A DNA stretch of 36,974 nucleotides from an uncultured beta proteobacterium (lineage in GTDB: Bacteria; Pseudomonadota; Gammaproteobacteria; Burkholderiales; Burkholderiaceae): assembly GCA_903892315.1 (NCBI GenBank), contig CAITHY010000142.1, forward strand, positions 1 through 36,974, written 5' to 3'. A program made the position numbers and the translations under genes. This document shows positions 25,176-34,194 of the stretch, one piece after another. Below the pieces are notes generated by a model that saw only the letters and a program-made list of their open reading frames with translations, had not been told where the DNA came from and did no database searches. Each line of letters begins with the position of its first letter. Position 1 is the stretch's first letter.

Positions 25176-26153
25176 ATGAAGCTTTTACTTGCTAAGTTAG
25201 TGATGATATTGGCTATCTCAATGATTGGTATTGAGAGTTCGTTTGCCCAAACCTCTTGGCCAATTTCACAAACCATACGTTTTATTGTGCCTTTTACACC
25301 CGGTAGTGGCACGGATGTGATTGCTCGTCTTATAGCCAATAAGTTGGCAGATAGTCTGGGCACATCTATTTTTATTGAAAATAAACCTGGTGCTGGCGGT
25401 ACTATTGGTGCTGCCCTGGTCGCTAAATCTCCGCCCAATGGCTATACCTTCTTAATTCAATCTTCCGGTCATGTTGTAAACCCATACATCTATAACGCTT
25501 TACCATACGATACCCTGAAAGATTTTGTCGGCGTTACTTCTCTGGTGCAGCTGCCAAATGTCATGGTTACATCAGCAAGTTCTGGTTACATATCTCTTGC
25601 AGATTTGATTGCTAAGGCGCAAGCTAATCCAGGAGTTAAAAATTATGCTTCTGCTGGTAATGGCTCAGCTACCCATATGAACGCAGAAAAATTCAGAATT
25701 GCCGCTAAGATCAATGCAAACCATATTCCCTACAAAGGAACCCCTGATGCTATTACGGATACGATAGCCGGAAGAGTGGATTGGTTTTTTTCGCCGATTG
25801 TTTCTGCTTTGCCATTGATCAGGGATGGCAAACTTCAGGCATTAGCTGTTGGCACCTCTAAGCGCTCTATAGTGTTGCCTGGTGTACCTACCACTATTGA
25901 GGCTGGTGTTCCAAATTCTTCTTATATTTTTTGGGTGGGAGTTTTTGCCCCTTCCAAAACGCCCGCAAATATCGTCAATCGAATGAATTCTGCGATCATG
26001 AAGGTGATGCAGGAGCCTGCTGTTATAGAGCAATTACATAAACTTGGTGCAGAGCCCATGGTGATGAGCTCTGAAAAATTTGATCAGATGGTTAGATTAG
26101 AAATGGACTCGGCAGCCATTTTGGTTAAAGAGTCAAAAATGATAATGAACTAA
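25176..26153 (+). CDS. Bug/TctC family solute-binding protein
   Basis: I chose the ATG at 25176 (325 aa). A GTG at 25164 would put the AAGGAAA site almost against the start codon, whereas the ATG has a workable spacing and a clean signal peptide (MKLLLAKLVMILAISMIGIE, ending FAQ). Family landmarks are PIRFIVPFTPGSGTD-like (here TIRFIVPFTPGSGTDVIARL), ENKPGAGGTIGA and APSKTPANIVNRMN. Such proteins capture carboxylic acids in the periplasm, often without a linked TctAB permease, as here. It probably senses or delivers the substrate of this operon. Confidence 0.88.
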   Translation: MKLLLAKLVMILAISMIGIESSFAQTSWPISQTIRFIVPFTPGSGTDVIARLIANKLADSLGTSIFIENKPGAGGTIGAALVAKSPPNGYTFLIQSSGHVVNPYIYNALPYDTLKDFVGVTSLVQLPNVMVTSASSGYISLADLIAKAQANPGVKNYASAGNGSATHMNAEKFRIAAKINANHIPYKGTPDAITDTIAGRVDWFFSPIVSALPLIRDGKLQALAVGTSKRSIVLPGVPTTIEAGVPNSSYIFWVGVFAPSKTPANIVNRMNSAIMKVMQEPAVIEQLHKLGAEPMVMSSEKFDQMVRLEMDSAAILVKESKMIMN

Positions 26154-26395
26154 CCGAGAATCGTCTTATGAAGAGAGGTTGGCTTTGGCGTATCTTTGGC
26201 CGTTGCATGACACACTGCTTCTTTTAGGCCCAGACCCCGTTTTGAGTGGGTTTACCATGGAATTCTGACCCTTTTATCCCACTCATCACTAGATATAAAA
26301 TATTTCATGAATTTTCTGTAATTGTTCCGAGTCTTAACGGCTGAGAATATTGCTGGCCACTAAGAAAATCTATACCGACCTTCAGATAGTTTTTA
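26154..26395. other. Intergenic stretch between the dioxygenase operon and repeat copy A
   Basis: No gene is seen. Around 26234-26275 the sequence has GACCCCG, then GAATTCTGACCC, which recalls the ends of some insertion sequences, but no transposase or paired end is present. Confidence 0.3.
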
Positions 26396-26690
26396 AGTGT
26401 TACTTAGGGTAACGCTTGCTCCTATAAAATACTTTGGAGTAACGAATTGTGAGGTGGTTACTCCAAAATCCTGTGGTTTTCAAAGCAAAAGTATAAAAAA
26501 CTATTTCTTAAAAGATAGGTTATTCCACTTCATATAACACTACACACCGATATTTAGGAGACGTAAGCTCTTGATATCCCAATGGTTTTCTTTGGATGTC
26601 TGCTCTCATAATCCTTTGGTCCCAGGTTCAAGTCCTCTAGGGTTCACCAGAAAAGCAAACCATCATCAGTAATGGTGGGATTTATATTCA
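26396..26690 (+). repeat. Dispersed intergenic repeat, copy A, with tRNA-like 3' module
   Basis: Hairpin 1 is AGTGTTAC (26396-26403) with GTAACGCT (26409-26416). Hairpin 2 is TTTGGAGTAAC (26433-26443) with GTTACTCCAAA (26457-26467), an 11-bp perfect stem with a 13-nt loop. The CTACACACCGATATTTAGGA box is near 26551. From 26581 to 26636 it is identical over 56 bases to 36819-36874. This run includes an anticodon-loop-like CTCATAA, then TTTGGTC, then T-arm CCAGG-TTCAAGT-CC. The T stem 3' side is damaged (CCTCT in place of CCTGG). Confidence 0.8.
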
Positions 26691-26747
26691 GAACTACTTA
26701 AAATAGACTTTATGAATCAGGTGAATGGCAAAGAGGGTGAAAAGCTT

Positions 26748-27626
26748 ATGAAAAATATTGGAATTATCGGCATCGGAAAAATGGGCAATGCCATAGCGAC
26801 CAACTTGTTAAAGCATGGATATCCGGTCAATTTTTATACCCGTCGACCCGGCTATTTTGAGGATAAGGTCATTTCTTGCGGTGGAATCAAGAAGTTGACA
26901 AAAGCTCAGTTAGCCACTGATTCACAAGTCATTCTGTTATGCGTCACAGGCACGCCCGAAGTTGAGCAAATCATCTATGGCGAGGATGGTTTATTAGAAA
27001 GCGTACTGTCTGGAACAATTGTTATTGACTGTAGTACATCTATTCCAAATTCAACCTTGAGAATTGCTGCGGATATTGAGGGGAAGAACGCGTTTTACTT
27101 GGATGCAGCCTTAGCTCGCACGCCAAAAGAAGCGGAAGAGGGGCGGCTTAATCTGTTGGTGGGTGCAAGTCAGGAGTTGTTTGGTCAATGCCTGCCTATT
27201 TTTAAGTGCTTTGCAGAAAATATTGAGCACGTTGGACCGATAAGCTATGGGCATCGTTTGAAACTAATCCACAATTATATCGCTCTTGGTTTTTCTGCTG
27301 TAATGGCTGAGGCTGTAGCCTGTGCAAGAGCTGCCAATATTAATATGAACTTGTTACTAGCAGTCCTTTCTAAGGGTGCTGGTGAAGGTGCAATTCTGCG
27401 GCGTTTTCAGCCTTATATTCTTGAGCAAGATGACTCCAGTTTTCGATTTACTATTTCTAATGCCTCTAAGGATCTTGAGTATTACTTGGCGATGGCCAAA
27501 GAGAACAATGCTTCGTTTGAGATGGCCAAAGTGGTAGGCAAAATGTATGCGAATGCAGTAGTAAGCAGCAATCCAGAATCCTCCGTCCCGAAAATGATCG
27601 ATATTTTGGGTGCAAAGCCTGATTAA
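26748..27626 (+). CDS. NAD(P)-dependent dehydrogenase of the HIBADH family
   Basis: I chose the ATG at 26748 (292 aa), since the Rossmann strand MKNIGIIGIGKMGNAIATNL then starts at the N-terminus as in the family and GAGGG lies upstream. The second domain has the catalytic-lysine segment GHRLKLIHNYIALG. The family covers 3-hydroxyisobutyrate, tartronate semialdehyde and threonate dehydrogenases. It is the first gene after repeat copy A, and LtnD (31991) is a second, clearly different member. It may oxidise another hydroxyacid for the same pathway; its specificity cannot be read. Confidence 0.85.
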   Translation: MKNIGIIGIGKMGNAIATNLLKHGYPVNFYTRRPGYFEDKVISCGGIKKLTKAQLATDSQVILLCVTGTPEVEQIIYGEDGLLESVLSGTIVIDCSTSIPNSTLRIAADIEGKNAFYLDAALARTPKEAEEGRLNLLVGASQELFGQCLPIFKCFAENIEHVGPISYGHRLKLIHNYIALGFSAVMAEAVACARAANINMNLLLAVLSKGAGEGAILRRFQPYILEQDDSSFRFTISNASKDLEYYLAMAKENNASFEMAKVVGKMYANAVVSSNPESSVPKMIDILGAKPD

Positions 27627-28518
27627 GTTTTTATTTTTAGTACTGGCATTTTTTTGCCAATAGCTACAACTATTAGCACCACGATTGCAAAGAGGAGATT
27701 GCTCATTGTTAAAGGTTCAAATACCAAAAGACTGGATAGCGCCAGAGTGCAAAAAGGTTGCAAAAGTTGCACCTGACCCACATGAGCTATTCCGCCCATG
27801 GATAGACCGTTGTACCAAAAGATATTGCCGATATAGGCAGAGAAAATGCTTAGAAATATCAATGCTATCCAAGCTTGTAATGACGCATTCATAATAGGCT
27901 CAATAGAAGTCGCCAGTTGTGTAGTGTAGTAAATAGCAATTGGTAAGCTGGGTATGAGAGCAATAATGGCTACCCAAGAGATGACTGCTATGCCCCCCAT
28001 TTTCTGGGAAATGTTTCCTGCTTCAGCATAACCATAGGAGGCTGAAATAGCAGCGAGGAGGAGGGCAATATCGCCTACTTGTAGAAAGCCACCACTTTCT
28101 TTAATTGAAAATAAAATAACCAATGCACTACCAATAATTGCAGTTATCCAAAATCCACGTGATGGCCTTTCGCCAAAACGCAGCGTCGCAAATAAGGCGG
28201 TGAGTAGTGGAGAGATACCCAGAACAATGCCGCCATGAGAGGATGGTAAGTTCTGCATTGCAATTGCAATAGAAATAGGAAATACAAACGAAATTAGGAT
28301 GGAGATGCTCGCCAGCGTGGGTAGATCAGTTTTTTTGGAGGTGCAATTTTTTTAATTAGCACGTACATCAAGGCCGTTATGCCTGCAATAGTGGCCCTGT
28401 AAAAAGATAGCGGTATGGCTCCAAAATCTGACACTGCCATTTTTGTTGCAGGCAATGTCATGCTGAAAATGATTACGCCCACCAGGCCAAGCCAGAGCCC
28501 TTTATTTTCTCTATCCAA
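27623..28518 (-). pseudogene. EamA/DMT-type permease, frameshifted
   Basis: Two frames together make one EamA transporter of about 298 residues with ten hydrophobic segments. The first reads WLGLVGVIIFSMTLPATKMA (from 28518) and the second SHGGIVLGISPLLTALFATL to the end. They join at a run of seven A on the minus strand (28330-28336). Adding one A gives a continuous reading APPKKTDLPTLASISILISF between them. The gene overlaps the convergent 26748 gene by four bases at 3' ends. Either the permease is recently lost, or the A-run is a sequencing error or a slippage site. It starts at TTG with no clear ribosome site. Confidence 0.8.
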
Positions 28519-28638
28519 ATCGAAGTCTCAATGTGATTTTGTTTGCATTAATTCGTTGGGAGTTTACTAGAGTCGAGTACATATTGATCTCTGTTAAATT
28601 AGACCTATCGCATCAATAAAAGATTAGGGACGTTGACT

Positions 28639-29613
28639 ATGAGAGTATTAATTACAGGTGGGGCTGGTTTCTTAGGGCAAAAACTGGCTAAGCAATTGTT
28701 GAATCAGGGTTCTTTGAAAGATTCTGAGGGTCTAGTTCAAAAAATTGATGAGCTAATTCTGGTTGATGTGGTTAAGGCTTATGATTTTGAGGATTCGCGT
28801 GTTCAGGTAATTGCGGGTGATATCGCTGATCCTAAACTAATCAAGAGTTTAATTACCTCTGACATAAAGTCTATATTTCATTTGGCGGCTATTGTGAGCG
28901 GTCAGGCCGAGGCTGATTTTGATTTGGGTATGCGTATCAATTTGGATGCGGCCCGTCTGTTGCTAGAGACTTGTCGCGAGGTGGGGCATAAACCAAAAAT
29001 TATCTTTACCAGCTCTGTTGCAGTTTACGGGGGCGCTCTTCCAGAGGTGGTCTTAGATACAACAGCACTCAATCCACAATCATCATACGGCGCGCAAAAA
29101 GCTATTTGTGAACTTTTGCTCAATGACTTCACGCGTAAGGGTTTTGTAGATGGCAGGGTATTGCGTTTACCTACTATCAGTATTCGTCCAGGTGCGGCCA
29201 ATAAGGCGGCATCTTCTTTTGCAAGCGGCATCATTCGAGAGCCTTTGAATGGAAAGCCCTCTATCTGTCCCGTTTCAACAGACTTGCGCATTTGGTTGCT
29301 GTCGCCGCGATATGCCATTGAATCTATGATTGCTGGACATGATTTACATTCAGGCGCTTTAGGTTTGAATAAGTCAATCAATCTTCCCGGTGTGTCAGTA
29401 AGTGTGGGTGAAATGATTGAGGCACTTCGTAAGGTTGCAGGTGAGGAAGTGGTCTCAAGAATATCTATGGAGCCGGATCCAAAAGTGGAGGCAATTGTCA
29501 AAAGTTGGCCTGGATCTTGGGATGCTAGTAGAGCCAAGAACTTGGGTTTAAAAGCAGACCCTAATTTTGAAAGTATTGTGCAGGCTTATATGGAAGATGA
29601 GTTGAAGGGCTAA
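28639..29613 (+). CDS. denD: D-erythronate dehydrogenase, DenD-like
   Basis: I chose the ATG at 28639 (324 aa) behind TTAGGGA rather than the TTG six bases earlier. It is an extended SDR of the NAD-dependent epimerase family. The cofactor motif is ITGGAGFLGQKLA and the catalytic set is SSVAVYG with SSYGAQK. The FGGALPE-type (YGGALPEVV) and RLPTISIRPG segments match the DenD/nucleoside-epimerase-like subgroup found with otn genes. DenD oxidises D-erythronate to 2-oxo-tetronate in the cytosol. Its presence with ltnD and otnIKC supports the name. It is convergent with the GntR regulator, 12 bp apart. Confidence 0.85.
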   Translation: MRVLITGGAGFLGQKLAKQLLNQGSLKDSEGLVQKIDELILVDVVKAYDFEDSRVQVIAGDIADPKLIKSLITSDIKSIFHLAAIVSGQAEADFDLGMRINLDAARLLLETCREVGHKPKIIFTSSVAVYGGALPEVVLDTTALNPQSSYGAQKAICELLLNDFTRKGFVDGRVLRLPTISIRPGAANKAASSFASGIIREPLNGKPSICPVSTDLRIWLLSPRYAIESMIAGHDLHSGALGLNKSINLPGVSVSVGEMIEALRKVAGEEVVSRISMEPDPKVEAIVKSWPGSWDASRAKNLGLKADPNFESIVQAYMEDELKG

Positions 29614-29625
29614 GCGCTAACATCT

Positions 29626-30426
29626 CTAAGACTTTGGGATGTTGTTAATAATATTTCGCACTAAAGCACTGCCTTCCTCTTTCCAGAAGCTTCTATCGGC
29701 TAGCTTCAGTCTCTGTGCGGCATTAATCATATGGTTGCTCGCCGCTATACGAGCAAGTTCAGTATTGCCTGATGCAATGGCGGTCACAATAGCTTCATGC
29801 TCTTCTTGAACTTGCTGAGCAAAGTCTACTCTTCGATCTTCGTTTGCACGGGTAACGCTTGTTGCTGCTCTGAGTGAATACGAGAACGTATTTACAAACT
29901 TGAGCCAGTAAGGATTTCCTGTTGCTTGTGCAATGAGCGTATGAAAAATTACATCCTCCTCAACCCCACTATATCCCGCATCAGTGACTTCTTTAATTTT
30001 GCGTAGAGCACCTTCAATATTCGATAGCTGCCCTGGTGTGCGGCGAATGGCTGCTAGCGAGGCAATCTCGGCTTCAATTCCTCTTCTGACTTCAATAATG
30101 TTTTGTAAAGCGTGCGCAGACTGTTCTGTTGCTTCATTCACCATTTCTGGATTGGCTTTGAATCTCTCGCCAATGAAAGTCCCACTACCTTTATGCGATT
30201 TCAGAACGCCATCTTTTTTGAGGATCGCAATGGCTTCACGAACTACCGTTCGGCTGACTTTGAAATGCTTCGCAATAATGGATTCAGCGGGTAGACGAGT
30301 ATTGGGGCTTAAGTCGTCTGCATGAAATTGGTTAAGCAATGTATTAGCAATTCGCGTACCGAGATTGCCCTTTGAAAAATGGGTTTTCTTGATGTCTATT
30401 TCTGCCAGTGTTAGAAGTTGACTCAT
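29626..30426 (-). CDS. GntR/FadR (FCD) family transcription regulator
   Basis: A 266-aa regulator. The N-terminal winged helix has IAKHFKVSRTVVREAIAILK and KSHKGSGTFI, and the C-terminal FCD ligand domain has IIEVRRGIEAEIASLAA, FHTLIAQATGNP and the metal-ligand EEHEAIVTAI. FCD regulators of sugar-acid pathways usually repress in the absence of ligand. It is divergent from the MFS gene, so it likely controls the 30618-36580 operon and its own gene from the shared intergenic region. The probable ligand is a tetronate or a pathway intermediate. Confidence 0.88.
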   Translation of the reverse strand: MSQLLTLAEIDIKKTHFSKGNLGTRIANTLLNQFHADDLSPNTRLPAESIIAKHFKVSRTVVREAIAILKKDGVLKSHKGSGTFIGERFKANPEMVNEATEQSAHALQNIIEVRRGIEAEIASLAAIRRTPGQLSNIEGALRKIKEVTDAGYSGVEEDVIFHTLIAQATGNPYWLKFVNTFSYSLRAATSVTRANEDRRVDFAQQVQEEHEAIVTAIASGNTELARIAASNHMINAAQRLKLADRSFWKEEGSALVRNIINNIPKS

Positions 30427-30433
30427 GAATGCT

Positions 30434-30565
30434 CTTGGTGAAAAGTTGTCTAATAAATATTCATAAAAGTATACAAATTATTAGGGTAAAAGCTAGCTCA
30501 AAATCATTGACTGCCCTTTTTTTTATGATTAGGATGCCTATTATAAAGTTGTATGAAAGTTGTAT
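30434..30565. promoter_or_regulatory. Candidate GntR operators in the divergent promoter region
   Basis: GTTGTAT occurs twice at 30548-30554 and 30559-30565, exactly one helical turn apart. GTTGTC is at 30435-30440 and GTATACAA at 30469-30476, close to half of TTGTATACAA. TTGTAnACAA-like palindromes are typical of FadR/GntR-family sites. I infer two operators, one near each promoter. Confidence 0.5.
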
Positions 30566-30617
30566 ATTTTTTTGAAAATAAAACGCCAATACCAATTGGC
30601 TTTAGAGGGAGACGGTA

Positions 30618-31919
30618 ATGACTGCTGCAAGTATGGGTGCCCCGAGCGCCTTTGAAGACCTAACCTATAAGAAAGTCGCATGGCGCATCATGCCTTTGTT
30701 GATGATCTGTTACATCATTGCTTACCTTGATCGAGTGAACGTTGGTTTTGCTAAATTACAAATGCTAACTGACTTGGGCTTTAGCGAAGCAGTGTATGGA
30801 TTTGGTGCTGGGGTATTTTTCTTTGGCTATTTCATTTTTGAAGTGCCAAGTAATATTATCTTGCATAGAGTGGGTGCGCGAATATGGATTGCGCGCATTA
30901 TGGTGACCTGGGCAATTATTTCTGGTGCCTGTATGTTCGTAACCACCCCAACCAGCTTTTATGTAATGCGATTCTTGTTGGGATTGGCAGAGGCGGGATT
31001 CTTCCCAGGCATTATTTTGTATCTGACTTACTGGTTCCCATCAGCACGTCGCTCAAAAATTGTTTCTATCTTTATGTCTGCTATTCCTTTGGCAGGCCTG
31101 ATCGGCGGACCTTTGTCTGGCTGGATTATGGAGTCAGTAGCTGGTACCAATGGTCTGACTGGTTGGCAATGGATGTTTGTGCTTGAAGCGATTCCCGCTG
31201 TAGTTTTAGCTGTAGTAGTGTTCTTTTATCTTGATGACAGCATTAAAAATGCAAAGTGGTTAAATAATGAAGAAAAGACATTACTGGCTTCAAATATTGA
31301 AGCGGACCAGCGCGAAAAAGTCGATCATGGTTCATTTGGAGAGATTCTGAAAGATGGTCGTCTATGGCTTGGCATCTTAGTATATTTCTGCATCGTGATG
31401 GGCCAGTATGGTTTAACATTCTTCCTCCCAACACTGATCAAGACTGCTGGTATTAAAGGCGTATTGAACATTGGACTGTTTACTGCAATTCCTTATGGCG
31501 CTGCAGTCATTTCCATGATTCTCTTTGGCCGTAGGTCAGATAGAACTCGTGAGCGCCGTTGGCACTTAGTTGTTCCAATGTATATGGGTGTTATCGGTCT
31601 GACTGGTAGCGCCCTTGCAGGTACAACTAATACAGAGATTGCTGTTGCTTTCTTGACATTGGCGGCCGCAGGCGTTTTATCTGCTACCCCGCTATTCTGG
31701 GCTCTGCCAACGTCATTCTTGTCTGGTGCATCAGCGGCAGCAGGTATTGCTGCAATTAATTCAGTAGGCAATCTGTCTGGATTTGTGGCCCCATTCTTGA
31801 TTGGCGCTATTAAAGATGCGACCGGTTCTTCAAACATCGGTTTGTATGTTATTTCAGGTGTATTGATTATCGGGTCTTTAGCAGTACTGAGATTCCCTGC
31901 GAAATTAGTCAATCGGTAA
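30618..31919 (+). CDS. MFS transporter, ACS (anion:cation symporter) family
   Basis: A 433-aa twelve-helix permease with a strong GGGAG ribosome site. The N-terminal IAYLDRVNVGFAKLQM segment is typical of the ACS family (hexuronate, glucarate and other sugar-acid symporters). RFLLGLAEAGFFPGIILYLT and YWFPSARRSK are the loop 4-5 signatures. It likely imports the four-carbon acids used by the following genes, using a proton gradient. It is the first gene of the block and is divergent from the GntR gene. Its exact substrate is inferred from the operon. Confidence 0.9.
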   Translation: MTAASMGAPSAFEDLTYKKVAWRIMPLLMICYIIAYLDRVNVGFAKLQMLTDLGFSEAVYGFGAGVFFFGYFIFEVPSNIILHRVGARIWIARIMVTWAIISGACMFVTTPTSFYVMRFLLGLAEAGFFPGIILYLTYWFPSARRSKIVSIFMSAIPLAGLIGGPLSGWIMESVAGTNGLTGWQWMFVLEAIPAVVLAVVVFFYLDDSIKNAKWLNNEEKTLLASNIEADQREKVDHGSFGEILKDGRLWLGILVYFCIVMGQYGLTFFLPTLIKTAGIKGVLNIGLFTAIPYGAAVISMILFGRRSDRTRERRWHLVVPMYMGVIGLTGSALAGTTNTEIAVAFLTLAAAGVLSATPLFWALPTSFLSGASAAAGIAAINSVGNLSGFVAPFLIGAIKDATGSSNIGLYVISGVLIIGSLAVLRFPAKLVNR

Positions 31920-31933
31920 GAAAACCGTAGGTC

Positions 31934-31979
31934 GAGTGCCATTAGCCTAAAGGCAGTGGCACTTTTTTATTTTTTTAAA
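31934..31979 (+). terminator. Hairpin with T run between the permease and ltnD
   Basis: GTGCCA (31936-31941) pairs with TGGCAC (31957-31962), with an inner GCC/GGC and a TAAA loop, followed by T6 and later T7. It lies inside the operon. It may reduce transcription past the permease, or separate two units. Confidence 0.7.
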
Positions 31980-31990
31980 AGGCAGAAAAA

Positions 31991-32890
31991 ATGAGTTCCC
32001 AAGGAGTTTCAATTGGAGTCATTGGTTTGGGTGCGATGGGTAAAGGTATGGCTGGCTCTTTGCGACGCGCTGGTTATGATGTTTATGTAGCAGATGTTCG
32101 TCAAGAGGTGGCTGATGAGTTTGCCAAAGATGGCGGCACTGCTTGCAAATCTCCATCTGATGTAGCCCAGCATTGTGAAATTCTGGTGAGCGTTGTTGTG
32201 AATGCCGTTCAAACAGAAGAGGTCTTATTCGGTCAAAATGGCGCAACTGCGTCTATGAAGAAGGGCTCTGTTTTTGTGATGTGCTCTACCGTTGATCCGA
32301 ACTGGTCAATGGCTTTGGAGAAGCGCTTAAATGAAATGGGTATTCTCTATTTAGATTCTCCTATATCCGGAGGAGCCGCTAAAGCTGCCTCGGGACAAAT
32401 GACCATTATGAGTGCCGGCTCTCCCGAGGCCTATGCCAAAGTAGGTGAAGCATTAGATGCAATGGCGGTCAATGTTTATCGCCTCGGTAATGCTGCTGGC
32501 GCTGGCAGTAAGGTCAAAATCATTAATCAACTATTAGCTGGAGTGCATATTGCCGCTGCTGCTGAGGCAATGGCCTTAGGCTTACGTGAGGGCGTGGATG
32601 CCGCATCTTTATATGAGGTGATCACGAATAGTGCTGGGAATAGCTGGATGTTTGAAAATCGTATGGCTCACGTGTTGGCCGCTGATTACGCCCCACTATC
32701 AGCAGTAGATATCTTTGTTAAGGATTTAGGCTTAGTTTTAGATACGGCAAGAGCGAGTAAATTTCCATTACCGCTGGGTTCAACGGCTCACCAGATGTTT
32801 ATGCAAGCATCGACTGCAGGATTTGGAAGGGAAGATGATTCGGCAGTAATTAAAATATTCCCTGGAATTAAACTTCCAGAAAAAAAATAA
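31991..32890 (+). CDS. ltnD: L-threonate dehydrogenase, LtnD-like
   Basis: A 299-aa HIBADH-family enzyme. The cofactor motif is GVIGLGAMGKGMAGSL (9-24). DSPISGGAAKA (122-132) is the substrate segment, and the catalytic Lys176 lies in GAGSKVKIINQ. LtnD oxidises L-threonate to 2-oxo-tetronate with NAD. The name rests on the family match plus its place directly before OtnK, OtnC and OtnI. In this context a role with another 2,3-hydroxyacid cannot be excluded. Confidence 0.87.
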   Translation: MSSQGVSIGVIGLGAMGKGMAGSLRRAGYDVYVADVRQEVADEFAKDGGTACKSPSDVAQHCEILVSVVVNAVQTEEVLFGQNGATASMKKGSVFVMCSTVDPNWSMALEKRLNEMGILYLDSPISGGAAKAASGQMTIMSAGSPEAYAKVGEALDAMAVNVYRLGNAAGAGSKVKIINQLLAGVHIAAAAEAMALGLREGVDAASLYEVITNSAGNSWMFENRMAHVLAADYAPLSAVDIFVKDLGLVLDTARASKFPLPLGSTAHQMFMQASTAGFGREDDSAVIKIFPGIKLPEKK

Positions 32891-32916
32891 ATATTCAGAA
32901 AAGAAGATAGAAGCAT

Positions 32917-34194
32917 ATGACTGTTTTATTAGGTTGCATTGCAGATGATTTCACGGGTGGTACAGATTTAGCGGGTATGTTGGTGAAGTCTGGGATGAAA
33001 ACCATCCAATTGATAGGTGTTCCAACGGGTCCAGCGCCAGATAATGTTGATGCAGTAGTCATTGCATTGAAATCTAGAACCAACCCGGCTGCTGACGCGG
33101 TAAAAGAATCTCTGCTAGCACTCGAGTGGCTAAAGCAACAAGGCTGCAAGCAGTTTTATTTTAAATATTGCTCCACTTTTGATTCAACGCCGAAAGGCAA
33201 TATTGGCCCTGTGACGGAAGCCTTAATGAAGGCGCTTGATACTAAGTTCACGATTGCTTGTCCAGCCTTTCCGGCCAATAAGCGCAGTATTTATAGGGGC
33301 CATCTCTTTGTTGGTGACGAGCTATTAAGTGAGTCGGGAATGCGCAATCACCCCTTAACTCCAATGACGGATTCCAATTTAGTTCGCGTTTTACAGCAGC
33401 AGGTAAAAGCTAAGGTTGGGTTAATTGATTACTCGGTAGTAAAAGATGGGTCTAGTATCATCCAAAAACGTTTTGCTGATTTGCAAAAAGAGGGGTATCA
33501 GTTCTCTGTAGTAGATGCTTTGTCTGACATTGATCTCTATAGTATTGGCGCTGCCTGTGCGGATTTACCCCTTGTTACTGGTGGCTCAGGAATTGCGCTG
33601 GGTTTGCCGGAAAACTTTAGAAAAAAAGGTCTACTTAAAATTATTGGCGATGCCAATAAGTTGGGAACTGTTCGTGGCCTCAAGGCAGTTATTGCGGGCA
33701 GCTGTTCTGCAGCCACCCAAGAGCAGGTTCGGATCATGAAGGAAAAATCGCCCGCTTATTTTGTTGACCCCCTCGCTTTGGTGGATGATAAAGATGTGGT
33801 TGCAGAAGCGCTTTCTTGGGCATCTGAAAATATTGCAAAAGGCCCGGTCTTGATCTATGCCACCTCATCTCCAGAAGTTGTGAAGAGCATTCAAGAAAAA
33901 GTGGGTGTAGATAAAGCGGGTGAGATGGTCGAGCATGCTTTAGCTCAAATTGCGCAGGGACTTATTAAGTTGGGTGTTGGTCAATTAATTGTGGCTGGTG
34001 GCGAGACTTCTGGTGCCGTAGTGAAGGCGCTAGGTATCTCTGGCTTGAGAATTGGTCCTGAGATTGCCCCTGGCGTACCCTGGACTCGGGCTGTTTTTGA
34101 ACAGTCGCATAATGAGCCTTTGTTGCTCGCATTAAAGTCCGGTAACTTTGGTGGGCCTCAATTCTTCAATGAAGCCTGGGACTATATTCAATGA
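32917..34194 (+). CDS. otnK: 3-oxo-tetronate kinase, OtnK (DUF1537)
   Basis: A 425-aa four-carbon acid sugar kinase. The N-terminal DUF1537 domain begins with LLGCIADDFTGGTDLAGML. The KYCSTFDSTPKGNIGP segment lies at about 86-101, and the C-terminal nucleotide-binding domain has LPLVTGGSGIALGLP and LIVAGGETSGAVVKALG. It phosphorylates 3-oxo-tetronate at C4 with ATP. The stop overlaps the next start by four bases (ATGA), so translation of OtnK and OtnC is coupled. Confidence 0.92.
   Translation: MTVLLGCIADDFTGGTDLAGMLVKSGMKTIQLIGVPTGPAPDNVDAVVIALKSRTNPAADAVKESLLALEWLKQQGCKQFYFKYCSTFDSTPKGNIGPVTEALMKALDTKFTIACPAFPANKRSIYRGHLFVGDELLSESGMRNHPLTPMTDSNLVRVLQQQVKAKVGLIDYSVVKDGSSIIQKRFADLQKEGYQFSVVDALSDIDLYSIGAACADLPLVTGGSGIALGLPENFRKKGLLKIIGDANKLGTVRGLKAVIAGSCSAATQEQVRIMKEKSPAYFVDPLALVDDKDVVAEALSWASENIAKGPVLIYATSSPEVVKSIQEKVGVDKAGEMVEHALAQIAQGLIKLGVGQLIVAGGETSGAVVKALGISGLRIGPEIAPGVPWTRAVFEQSHNEPLLLALKSGNFGGPQFFNEAWDYIQ

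Noticed and set aside
26234..26275. An insertion-sequence end (GACCCCG and GAATTCTGACCC motifs).
   Set aside because: No second end, target duplication or transposase fragment is visible.
28633..28638. TTG start for denD, six bases before the ATG.
   Set aside because: The ATG at 28639 has better spacing to TTAGGGA and matches the usual N-terminus.
29025..29537. A 170-aa open frame on the minus strand inside denD.
   Set aside because: It is antisense to a well-supported gene and shows no domain or ribosome site.
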